From Perkinsus olseni (Eukaryota; Perkinsozoa; Perkinsida): a DNA stretch of 23,460 nucleotides. Made by a program: the position numbers and the translations under genes. The stretch covers positions 1-23,460 of the forward strand of contig JABANN010000521.1 of the NCBI GenBank assembly GCA_013115125.1, given 5' to 3'. Under the pieces are notes generated by a model. It was not told the origin of the DNA. It searched no databases and worked only from the letters and a program-made list of their open reading frames with translations. Shown here in pieces: positions 14,902 to 23,460 of the stretch (positions within the stretch are counted from its first letter, which is position 1; the number at the start of each line of letters is the position of its first letter).

Positions 14902-17900
14902 ATGATTCTCTCAACCCCTGTTGGCACTCCAGAATCCTCAGTTTCCACTCGGGCCTCTCTCGCCGAATCACTGCTGCCCATCACTTCTAAGGAGCATCAC
15001 AAAGACCCGACTGATCTCTCTGGCGTTGGACCAGCGTAAGTTTCGGCTTTTTTCCCGAAAATTTCCGGAAATTCTCGGAAATTTTCATTTATTGGTGTGA
15101 AAACCCTAGAATTTCCTTTTTCTAGTCACTCGTTAGTATTGGTCCCTGAGAAAACAGAAATGGTGAATTTGAATCGCGTAGAGTGCGGCAGTCACCGGAA
15201 GTATACATAACAACTTTCCCCAGAAATTCAAGTTTTCGAAAATTTTTCGTGAAATTTTCCGAGTCGCTTATTCGCAGAATTGGTCAGCGTAAAAATGCTT
15301 TTCATTTTATCAGTTTCTCATTCTCACGGAACCGTTTTCTCAGATACTCGGTGATGGCAAAGACGTTGGTTGGCAGCGGCATGATGGGCATTGCCTTTGC
15401 CGCTACGCAATTCGGTGAGTTTGGGTTTGACGGAATTTGATTCTCTTCAATCTCGGAAATTGTTAATCCCTCAATGAATCGGATGGGCTCGTTCGATTGG
15501 TGATAGTTTTTTTGCGATTTTCGGAAAATTTGGCGTCATGATTTTTCTCGCGGTTAGACCTCGTTTTTGAGAAGGGTTCGAGAAATGGTTTAAATTTCCC
15601 GAAAAATCAACCTCTCTTACCGACCCTATTTCTCATAGAATCTGGCGCGACCACTGTGAGTTTATTCGACCGTGAAATTTTTCCGAATTTTTCCTTTTTT
15701 TCAGGTGTCATTTTCGCCGCCGTCTTTTGTATCTTCGCGGGAGTTGCCAGTTGGTTCTCCCTTTACCTCATGTCTTACATCGCGCAAGGTTACGATTCGA
15801 AGACATACGGTATGATGTCCTTCTTCAACGTCACGAGTCTGGTCAACCCTAGGATACGCTGGTAGGTCTGGATCGGTGGTTCACTTGCTCTCTTGCAATT
15901 CCTCAACGCCGTGAGACATGCGGCATCGAAATTCACTGAGTAAATATGTCATCCGAGTTTGACAGTGGGCATTGGAAATTCCGGAAATTTAGTGATTCGT
16001 TTCCTGTGGGATTTTTTTTGTCATGGAAAATTCGGGCAGGCGGAAAAATTTTACCCTTCAAAGTTACCATATTTTCCGCTCGAAAACTTTCAGTAGGTTC
16101 TCTTAAGCATAATCGTATTTTGGTTTTTTTTCCGAGTCCGCATGGTTATCAATCGGAAAATATTTTCCACTTTTAATTAGAAAACGGTTTTCTTTCTTTG
16201 GAGACGCCTGCCTGTTGGAATCATCGAATTACTCTTTTTTGGTTCTCAAATTTTCTTCCAAAAAATTCTTTTTTTCCGTTTCTCAGGTTGGTGGACTTAT
16301 CGGTGGTTATCAAAGGCCTGGGTGCATCAGTCGGCTTTCTTCTCATCGCGGGTACTCTATTCGCTGCGATTATCGAAGATACCCACCCCATTGGGTTGGC
16401 TCCTGAAACTCTGAAACGGCTGGTCATCGTCGCGGTCGTTGTGATACTGTCTCCCGTTATTTATGCTCATCGTTTGACTACCACAAGGTGAGGAGAAGGG
16501 AAATTTGCGGGAAATTTTCTGATTTTTCGGAAAAAAATCGACGTGGACGTGGATTTTTTGTGAATCGCTATTTTATTCTTGTCTTAATGATTCAGAGCTG
16601 TTCTTCGATTTACCAGTCGGAAAATTTTTCCCTAGCGTGATCATTATTTAGTTCCTCTTAGGTTCACCAACGCCTTCGGTCTGGTGTCACTTGGATATCT
16701 TGCAATCTTGGCAATCCTCTACGCTCGGCCATCCCTCGACTCCGCCTCCCTGTGGCCCGTATCGTTGGTGGGCATGCTTGCAAGATTCCCGGTCTTCATG
16801 TTCGCTTTCCTCTGCCATCACAATTTTTTCCAAGTCGCCGAGGAAATGCCGAAAGTTTCGATTCGGAAATTGAATTTTGTGAGCGTGAGTGCGGTGACCA
16901 CTGGTTTGGTTATCTTCTTACCGACGATGATACTGCCCTATATGACGTATGGTGAGGATGTTGGAGGTAATCGATCGTCAGGGCGTGCGCTTTTGTGAAT
17001 GGAGGTGTTGTCATTTTTTCAGCGAATTTCCTAACGTCGATGCCGGTGAGTGATGTTTCGATAAAGATCGCTTATGTTGCGGCAGCACTTTCGGTAAGTC
17101 GACCCGCGTGTTTGGCAAGAGAAAAGATCTTCTTGTGCGTGCGTTGTAGAATCTTGTTGAGCGAGGTCGTTCGATTATATTCGTGTTGTAGAGTATCTTT
17201 TTGACCTAGGTTGAGCGTGCTTGTGGCAAGTAAAAAGATTCATTTTTCTCAGGTGAGCTTCTCGCTGCCGTTGACGATTCATCCGAGTCGGCGAAGCGTC
17301 GAACTTTTGATTTACCACGGGAAGCCTCCGACTTGCGACAAGGCCGAGAGCAGGCTCAGGTGAGTAATCGAAAGGTCCCTGGTTCGAACCCCGGCGACGC
17401 TATTTTTCAGATTTATTACTACTACGGTTATGCTGCTTTGTGTGGTGCTACTCTCGTTCGTCGTTACGTCGTTGGGCACGGTATTTGAGTTTGTGGGGCT
17501 GATCTGCGGCAACCTGCTGTGCTTTGTGATGCCAAGCTACCTGTATTGCAAGTTCTTCTATTCAGACAGGCACACAATCGCGGGATGGAAACGATGGTAA
17601 TATTGGAAGCGGAAGGTCGTGGGGTTCTATCCTGAATATTCTCATTTTAAGTCGTGCTGGAAAATTTTTGCTCGATTTACAGGTTTGGCGTTTATTTTTC
17701 CGGTACTGCTTTCGTTTTTTTGTTTCGAATGAAATTAGCTACACAAATTTCTTGCTTTTGCGTTTCGGTTGCCACGTTTCAGTTAGCCCCTGGTTCCTGG
17801 TTCGATCCTCGGGGGGTGTAATTTTACTGCAGTTTTTCAAGGTACTGGAGCGCCTTCATGTTCGTGTGCTCACTACTACTCTACCCCGTCAGTCTCACTG

Positions 17901-17935
17901 CTATCATCTACGAAACTATCAACGGAAATAATTAA
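14902..17935 (+). CDS. AAAP/SLC38-type amino-acid transporter
   Basis: A polytopic membrane protein expected to move neutral or cationic amino acids with H+ or Na+. Ten exons with GT-AG introns and consistent phase were rebuilt: 14902-15035, 15126-15200, 15344-15414, 15705-15861, 16287-16487, 16662-16966, 17023-17093, 17253-17359, 17411-17596 and 17842-17935, giving 466 residues. The N-terminal tail (MILSTPVGTPESS) is hydrophilic. TM1 contains AKTLVGSGMMGIAFAATQFG, the family's unwound-helix motif. VIFAAVFCIFAGVASWF, WLVDLSVVIKGLGASVGFLL, LVIVAVVVILSPVIYA and MFAFLCHHNFFQVAEEMPK (compare SLC38 FAF.CH.N....EL) follow, and the last helix is MFVCSLLLYPVSLTAIIY. The final intron would use an AAG acceptor, and exon 2's donor (GTATAC) is weaker; these are the uncertain joins. 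Substrate cannot be told from sequence. Confidence 0.9.
17360..17410 (+). other. 51-base transporter intron carrying a tRNA 3' half
   Basis: The whole intron, donor GTGAGTAATCG to acceptor TTTTTCAG, consists largely of a tRNA-like 3' half with canonical spacing. It has AGGTC (variable loop), CCTGG stem, TTCGAAC loop, CCCGG stem with four of five pairs, the seven-base acceptor strand CGACGCT, an A at the discriminator position, then TTTTT. The T run acts as both pol III-terminator-like sequence and polypyrimidine tract. That it came from a tRNA is inference. Confidence 0.6.
17792..17825 (+). other. second tRNA 3'-half-like segment in the next transporter intron
   Basis: The segment starting GGTTCCTGGTTCGATCC agrees with the segment in the previous intron at 18 of 21 positions across variable loop and T arm, including the same mismatched stem pair. 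It is followed by seven bases (GGGGTGT), then A and ATTTT. It lies in intron 17597-17841. Confidence 0.5.
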
Positions 17936-18883
17936 ACTTTTATAATTTTCCAGAAAAAAGTTGCTATTCATCCGTCGAAAAAGAGTGACAGAAAAAATTC
18001 TCACTCTCGTATTTTTCATGAAGAAATTTTGGAAATATTTATTTTGTTCTAATTTTCTCTGTTGTAGTCGAGGATTGTCTCCAGCCAGTCCACTGGAGGG
18101 GGTTCGATTCAGCGAATATTTTCTTCTATCCGCATTTGTACTGTCATCGAAGCTTCCCGGTGGAGAACGTTCTATTGGTCGTTTCATTCGGTAGAGGGCC
18201 TTTGGTTGGTTCAATGGTTGGGGGAGGGGCGAGCGAGCTGAGGTTGGGAAGAATCTGTTTTTAAGAGGAGTTGCACGGTAGTGACTGGCTTGATCGTGCT
18301 GAGGGACGTGGCGAATGCAGCATGTACCGTACGAGGGAAGGTTCTATCGGTATAATAGAGAGGGGGAAAGCATTGATGGCAACGATTGGAGAAAGTTTTG
18401 AAGGCCACTGTTGTGTATTATTGGCGTGACAGTCGATGCCCGTTGTGCTGAGAGTTGTGGCGATTGTACCGCGGTACAAAGCGATATCATTAAGGACTGT
18501 CATTAAGAATTGATCGTTATTGAGGGAACACTTATGACATATGCTCGAAATCAACATTATATAATCTTTAGTTATTATTAGTCCTCGTTATTATCTTCTA
18601 GGTAATGATAGATACACCATTAATGTGTCGGACGCACGGCATACGCCAGTGAGAAAGTCCTTAGGAAGATATCCCAACAACTTTCAAACCATCATTGTGG
18701 CAATGAGATCATCACATTCTTATTGTGTACCCACCGAAGGTCCACCCAAAATTAGAAGAAAAATACCATTAATTTGGTATATAATCTCTATGTACTTTAG
18801 TATTATTATTTAAGGATGATCCTATCATCATGATAGTACTTATGAAGAGCCCATAAATATTACAGTTTCAATGTGAAAACAGG
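17936..18883. other. intergenic stretch between transporter and PEX10
   Basis: No convincing gene. At 18080-18110 there is a tRNA-like piece: a five-pair hairpin (TCCAG with CTGGA, loop of eight) followed by GGGGGTTCGATTC. The rest is AT-rich or purine-rich with short chance frames. Confidence 0.5.
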
Positions 18884-18893
18884 TATATATAAG
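18884..18893 (+). promoter_or_regulatory. TATA-like element upstream of PEX10
   Basis: TATATATAAG lies about 90 bases before the proposed PEX10 start at 18984. Alveolate promoters often lack a TATA box, and such a string is common by chance in AT-rich DNA. Confidence 0.2.
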
Positions 18894-18983
18894 GGAAGCT
18901 TCAGCTGTTGGTCTTCCGTTTGTTGTATTGTAAAGGCATGCCGCCTGAGGTACATAAGTCTTAGCTTTCCCTCGTCGTTGGTT

Positions 18984-21900
18984 ATGGCCTCCTCGTCGTT
19001 GAAGCAGCAGAGCCGTTCGTTGGTGCTCTTGGAGGACTTGAAAGTAGTACTGGGGTAATGGGCATTTTCTGCCGAACGAAGGTCGCTGAGAAGTCACTGA
19101 AGGGGACCAGAGACGTTGGTGGAGTGATTCATCTTTGTTGACGTGGACTGGTAAAGAAAGGCGTAGAATTGCTGATGTACTTTCTCGCTCGCAATTTTTT
19201 CCGAATTTTCCGATCCATATGGTAAGGAACTTCGTTCCAAACGATTTCGTTTTTTGTAATTTTATCAAGTTGACTTTGATCAGAATCGGCAAGTGGCGGA
19301 GGGGCGGTTGTCGTCGCTACTGCAGGATTGCATGCCGGCGAGGCGGGTCACGGTTCGGTCTGGATCTAGACGACAAGTAGGTTCACTATCATCGAGTGAC
19401 GCTCGCTGGGGTAGTATTGAATATTGCCATATGCAAATTCCCCGCTCTTCGACCGATCGATTGTTTGAGCTTATCATTTGCTGTTGAGCTCCAAGCTCAA
19501 CGATAAGGATGAGGGTTGATCGAGTAGGTTGAGAGAAAAGGGAAGATAGAAGGGACATCACAATTGTTCTTCTCTCGAGCCGTGCGAAAACTATTTTTTG
19601 TTTACTTTTAGTTGGGCTCACGATGCGAGATAGTTTCAGGAGTGGCAAATTTCGGGAAATTTGGGAAAATTTTTGGTAATTTTTGGCAGGTACAATTTCG
19701 TCAATTATCACCAGCGGTCGTTGGACTGGTTGCGACTATGGTAGTGTATCTTGCAGCGGCCAGAAGAGGACATACGATTGGGGAAGAGTAGTAGTGGCGG
19801 ATGGATTTGGTTTGAATACTCGATAGACATGATCCATCATACGTCGAGCCAGTGGAGATAGCTTGTAAATAACGGAGTTTCGGCCGTGATGCGTGAAGTG
19901 CAGCTTTTCGTGTGGCGGAAAGTCCTTCGGATTTGGATTGGGTCCATTCTTGAGTCCATGGATCCAGGGATTGAATTCTTTGGGTTCAACCCGTTGTGGA
20001 AGATGGTTTCAATCCGCGTGGCAAGAGTGTCAGCGAGACTTTTTTTCTTGCAACGGTGGTATTATTCTGATTCTCCTAATTTTGTTATCGTATTTTGGGT
20101 CTTCGTTTTGCTTAGATCACTTTCGCGGAATTCGGGTGGAACGCACTCTTATTGCAATTTTATTGTGAAATTCCCGATTTTTCCGGAAATTTTTCCTTTT
20201 TTTTCAGATATTCAGAAACTCTGTCGCTGAAGAAGCGAAACGGTCGGCTAGGCGCACTTGGTGCGACCGACCGAATGAAGCAGTTGATGCTGCAAGTGAC
20301 AAACCGATCGCCATCCTTTTTGGCTGAATCGCGGTCCTTGTAGGTTGTTTTACCGTTTTTCGTCACGCGCCCGAAAATTGCCAAGTCGTTTTTGGACTTC
20401 GTCTTCTCTGGGAGATATCCGAAGATTGGTGGCGTGGAGAAGTTTTCAGGTAGGTACTTTTGTAGCGCGCGGTCGCGGAAAATTTCCTTATTCTCTACAA
20501 TAGAGACTATCATCGCTAAGAAACGCGTTGAACGAGCCATGCGCAACACGGTGAAGAACGCCGTTGTTGAGATGTTTTACGCGATGTCGTTGTAGTTGAG
20601 GTTAATGCGTCGGAATTGCGGAACTGTGCGGGATTGATGGTGACTCGTTTCAGGGGATCTTTGTTCGTTAGCTCCGCTGGTCTACAAGCTCAATTTGGCG
20701 TGTTTTTATGCTGGTTGTGGTAGGAGGTATCTTAGTGACCAGGTAATAAGGGTTTTGCATGGCTTTTGAGTGGTACAAGCTCCGTGAGTTCGATTCATGT
20801 AATCTTGGAGAAGTAATTTGAGCAGAAGTGACGCAGCTTGTGGAGCGTGTTTTTACCACCTAGTGTGGGCGTGGTTTCATTTTGGATTTTGATTAGATTC
20901 TCGCTGCGATTTCAGAAAATCGGTGCGAGTTTTACGCGGTTGATGCGATGTTACTGAAAATGCGATTCTTAGTTGTACCAAAATGGGTGTTGGGTATTAT
21001 GAGGTTGATTCAGATCCTCGGTATTTCTCGTGTGAGCCTATCGTCAACAACAACAGCAGCGGCAGGTGGCAGGGAGAGCTACGAGGATGGGGGTATCTTC
21101 TATCCAAGCTTGGCTCTCATCACCATTGGTAGGTCGACCTCTTGTCGCGCGTATCTTTAGGAAGTATCTTTTGTCTACCATCGTACGATTAACTCTTCTC
21201 TCTCGCTCGCGAATTAGTCTTGTATTGTGGGACGTAGAAATTACAACGGCGGCGTTAGCTCGATCAGTGATACAAATATCGGAAAGATATTTTCTCTCAT
21301 TCGGACAAGTTGGTTGGCGAGGATGATACGCTGATAGTTTATCAATCAGCCATTGCTTGTCCACATCCTGAACAGAGCTGAGTTTTTTCGCTGAATCATA
21401 AGTCGGGTTGAACTGCTCGGAAAGGTGCGTGTTTGTGAGTTTTAGCTTCAACAACGGTAAGTCCGGCTCATCTGAGCTCTCCAAGATATGCTTATCCGCT
21501 GTAGGCTTTCTGAGGAGATTGATTCACTATAAGAAACGGTTAATCTATATATCAAGGAATCCAACGCTTCAAAATGTACAGGCTGCTCCAATTCGTTATG
21601 TAAATCGCGAAAATCGAGATTTCACCGCTGGGAGGAAGTATTTAGACATCTCTTCAGTACATCTCTTTGAGATACATGTGTGGTCTAAGTTTGATGCCTA
21701 AATACTTCCTACCAGAGGTGGAATCTCAATTTCCGCGATTCACATAACGAATTGGAACACCCTGTATTCCACCCAACTCTCAAATTCAAACGCTTTCTGT
21801 GAACGGAAACACCCTCGTTTGCCTTCGATTTGCCTGAAAGAACGCACGCTCCTTACCAGATGGTTTGTAAACAGTAGCCATCCAGTGATTGACTCTTGGT

Positions 21901-22549
21901 TTGCTGAGTGGATGAATTCAACGGTGTTTTAAGCAGTGTTTGGGTGTCATGTCAGGTACGGTCCTACTGGAGGTGTACGGGAAGTGGTGGAAGGGACGGA
22001 ACTTGGGAGAAGCTGATGTCAGTAAGGTCGGGGTGTGTTGTGGAGACGCCGTGGACGGAGTTTATTTTGTGACTGTTGAAGTTAAGGCGTATCTTTGTCG
22101 TATGTTCACAGCCAAGGTTGGACGTATCTTTTGTAGTGAGTATCTTCTATCTCCTTCAAGGTTGGACGTATCTTTTGTAGTGAGTATCTTCTATCTCCTT
22201 CAAGGTTGGACGTATCTTTCCATTATTAACGTGATTAGTTCGTCGTACAGCTCAACGGCCCTCAGGTGACCCGTCCGCATCGAACGAAGAATGGGAAGAA
22301 TCTTTAGACGCTGGTGGAGAGTTCGACCTACAATACGATAGGTTAACCTGCCTGGTAAAAGATATCTTGTGCGTGCAGGTCGAGTATCTTTGTTAGATAT
22401 GCTACTCTGAGATGCAATCACCGGCTGCCCTCGTTTGCGGTCACATGTTCTGTTGGCGATGTGCTACCGAATGGCTGGAGGAGAGGTCGTCGAGTCTCGA
22501 AGGGTCCCGAGGATGCCCCTTATGTGCGCAACGGTTGATCGGTCCGTGA
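18984..22549 (+). CDS. PEX10: peroxisome biogenesis factor 10, RING-type E3 subunit
   Basis: PEX10, with PEX2 and PEX12, forms the peroxisomal membrane ubiquitin ligase that recycles the import receptor PEX5. Well-supported exons: 18984-19043 (MASSSLKQQSRS), 19284-19376 (NRQVAEGRLSSLLQD), 19690-19787 (LVATMVVYLAAARRGHTIGEE, compare human TLGEEY), 20208-20295, 20344-20449 (QVVLPFFVTRPKIAKSF spans this join), 20504-about 20591, about 20654-20742 (LAPLVYKLNLACFYAG), about 20916-21128 (PKWVLGIMRL, SYEDGGIFYPSLALIT), 22266-22354 and 22397-22549. Pieces at 19827-19864 and from 19899 are tentative. The C terminus is a full C3HC4 RING: CLIC, VCGH, FCWRC, GCPLC; it ends soon after (LIGP), lacking the usual LYLRHY-like tail. 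Splice phases fail on both sides of 20654-20742, so unseen splice sites, a sequence error or decay are possible. The start is a proposal based on phase. Confidence 0.8.
20743..20915 (+). other. PEX10 intron region with close A-box and B-box-like motifs
   Basis: ATGGCTTTTGAGTGG (20759-20773) resembles a tRNA A box and GAGTTCGATTC (20786-20796) a B box, but they are only about 12 bases apart. A tRNA lacking its anticodon arm would look like this; chance is possible. Confidence 0.3.
21577..21766. mobile_element. Tc1/mariner-type MITE, 186 bp plus TA duplications
   Basis: TA at 21577-21578 and 21765-21766 bracket two 72-base inverted repeats (21579-21650 and the reverse complement of 21693-21764) that agree at about 63 of 72 positions. 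The right end reads CAGGGTGTTCCAATTCG inward from TA and the left CAGGCTGCTCCAATTCG. TA targets and TACAGGGTG-like ends are typical of Tc1/mariner derivatives. The centre is about 42 bases and non-coding. The element lies in the 1137-base PEX10 intron (21129-22265). The divergence between arms suggests it is not very recent. Confidence 0.85.
22114..22219. repeat. 44-bp tandem repeat, about 2.4 copies
   Basis: Units start at 22114, 22158 and 22202, each beginning AAGGTTGGACGTATCTTT. The first two are identical; the third is partial. They lie in the same PEX10 intron as the MITE. The unit contains GTATCTTTTGTAG and GAGTATCTTC, and GTATCTTT also recurs singly near 17191, 21152, 22088 and 22384. 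Confidence 0.9.
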
Positions 22550-23460
22550 TAGTGTTGTTTACGTAACGTGAGTCGTCCGAGTTGTGGCTGCTGTTGTCTT
22601 TTATTCTGCTTATGGTGGTTAACCTTCTATTCTTGCCGTCTTTTACGTAGATTTACAGTAAATCGCTCGCTAATTAGTTACATCTTCTCTTGTTAATTCT
22701 ATTCAGTATCATCTTCCCTTCTCTTCTCAACTCAGTTTCATCGTCCCTTCATTGACTTAAACCCAGTTTCACGTGTAGTTTTCTCTCTGTCAGGTAGAAG
22801 AGCGTGTGAGCCCCAGCAAGTGGTTCCCGTGTTTCACTTCGCCCCGTCACCGAGCGCTGCCAAAGAGAAGCGAAGAGAATCCTTCTGGTCGCTCTTGCCG
22901 TGGGTGACCCGACCTAGCTGACGGCTTTTTTGACATGTGTTATTTGCCAATATCCGACTCTGCAGCATATTAATAACGTTTCACTGCTCAAGAGTTGCTT
23001 CCAGAGTCGTCCGATTAATGACTCAGTCGTTTGGGAGTGTGGGTAAGAACCAACAGGTCGAAAACTCTGCCCGAGAGCTTTAGTACACGCTTAACATTTA
23101 CGAGTTTCCGACCGATAATCTCAGCTTGCCGTATGAAGGCAGAGCGTCGTCTCGTCGGCGATGGAGTCTGCAAGGTTGATAGGAAGACAAGGCGCAGCCG
23201 AAGGCTGCGATGTGTCGGACTATCAACCGGTCAAAACCCGCAGAAATCAGGACGCTTCGGGGACAGCCTCCCCGAACATTGCGGCGCGGGCTCTGTCACA
23301 AAAGAGCAACCGAGCAAACTGGCTGGAAGTGCTGGATTGCTTAATCTTATAGTCGCTGCTACTTTTGCTAGTTTGCTTGAAACGTTTTGTTCCGCGGAGA
23401 AAATACAAACGAGCGAAATGGCAATTTCACTGTTACAAAGGAGCAAATGTTCTGGATTGT
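22550..23460. other. right flank without a recognisable gene
   Basis: After the PEX10 stop the sequence is pyrimidine-rich (TCTTCTC runs at 22680-22790), then mixed. Frames of about 60-70 codons on both strands near 23160-23446 have no recognisable content. PEX10's 3' end should lie in the first part. Confidence 0.5.

Noticed and set aside
15862-15940. Read-through of transporter exon 4 past an in-frame TAG into VWIGGSLALLQFLNAV
   Set aside because: The translation looks transporter-like, but splicing at TG|GTAGGT to 16287 gives WLVDLSVVIKGLG, which fits the family and keeps phase. The intronic reading then ends at another stop.
17295-17401. A complete tRNA formed by AGCGTCG (17295-17301) pairing with CGACGCT (17395-17401)
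   Set aside because: The 5' part is coding sequence of exon 8, has no D arm or A box, and the span of 107 bases is too long. The seven-base match is probably chance.
20160-20549. 129-codon minus-strand frame
   Set aside because: It overlaps PEX10 exons that join in phase on the plus strand. Its plausible look is a shadow of the coding strand.
21044-21484. 146-codon minus-strand frame with natural-looking composition
   Set aside because: It overlaps a PEX10 exon (to 21128) and the following intron, ends in a Cys run from a CAG/CAA repeat, and shows no family. It is possible but not supported.
1-23460. CRISPR array, bacterial operon or rRNA genes
   Set aside because: No regularly spaced repeat-spacer pattern, no polycistronic gene order and no rRNA-like sequence were seen; splicing shows that the DNA is eukaryotic.
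1-23460. Counting every GGTTCGA as evidence for tRNA-derived sequence
   Set aside because: About three copies are expected by chance on both strands of a window this size, and I count about six. Only those with paired arms or canonical spacing were given weight.

Overview
The window looks like nuclear DNA of a unicellular eukaryote. Genes are cut by many short GT-AG introns (about 35-55 bases, a few of 200-1100), donors are usually GTGAGT or GTAAG, and acceptors are T-rich CAG. A mid-GC alveolate of the Perkinsus type is my best guess. It rests on gene style and recall, not on a marker gene.

Layout. 1-1400: sparse DNA with a long pyrimidine/purine hairpin and a diverged tandem duplication. 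1580-5280 (minus): remains of a DDE-transposase-type gene, with a separate Cys/His-rich open frame downstream. The transposase frame is split by a 963-bp non-autonomous DNA transposon (3693-4655) with an 8-bp target duplication, inverted subterminal arrays, a perfect 44-bp palindrome and tRNA-like relics. 5850-7865 (minus): a 671-residue secreted protein with two clear copies and one weak copy of a domain I do not recognise. 8218-9571 (minus): exon-like pieces of an unrecognised gene. 9572-10860: nothing recognisable. 10860-11640 (plus): 3' end of a 5'-truncated LINE.

The right half holds three genes rebuilt by hand from splice sites. HAGH (glyoxalase II; 13991 to 11706, minus) has nine exons, 287 residues, all metal ligands and the C-terminal NPFLR motif. 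An SLC38/AAAP-type amino-acid transporter (14902-17935, plus) has ten exons and 466 residues. PEX10 (about 18984-22549, plus) has the peroxin N-terminal domain and a complete C-terminal C3HC4 RING finger; some middle joins are unresolved. HAGH and the transporter are divergent across about 0.9 kb. HAGH clears methylglyoxal-derived lactoylglutathione and PEX10 is part of the peroxisomal ubiquitin ligase. I see no operon-like relation among the genes.

The most unusual signal is a set of tRNA-derived fragments. Two transporter introns carry the 3' half of a tRNA (variable loop, T arm, seven acceptor bases, then an A and a T run), and weaker B-box-like pieces occur in HAGH and PEX10 introns and inside the 963-bp element. 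A 186-bp Tc1/mariner-type MITE with 72-bp inverted repeats and a 44-bp tandem repeat lie in one PEX10 intron.
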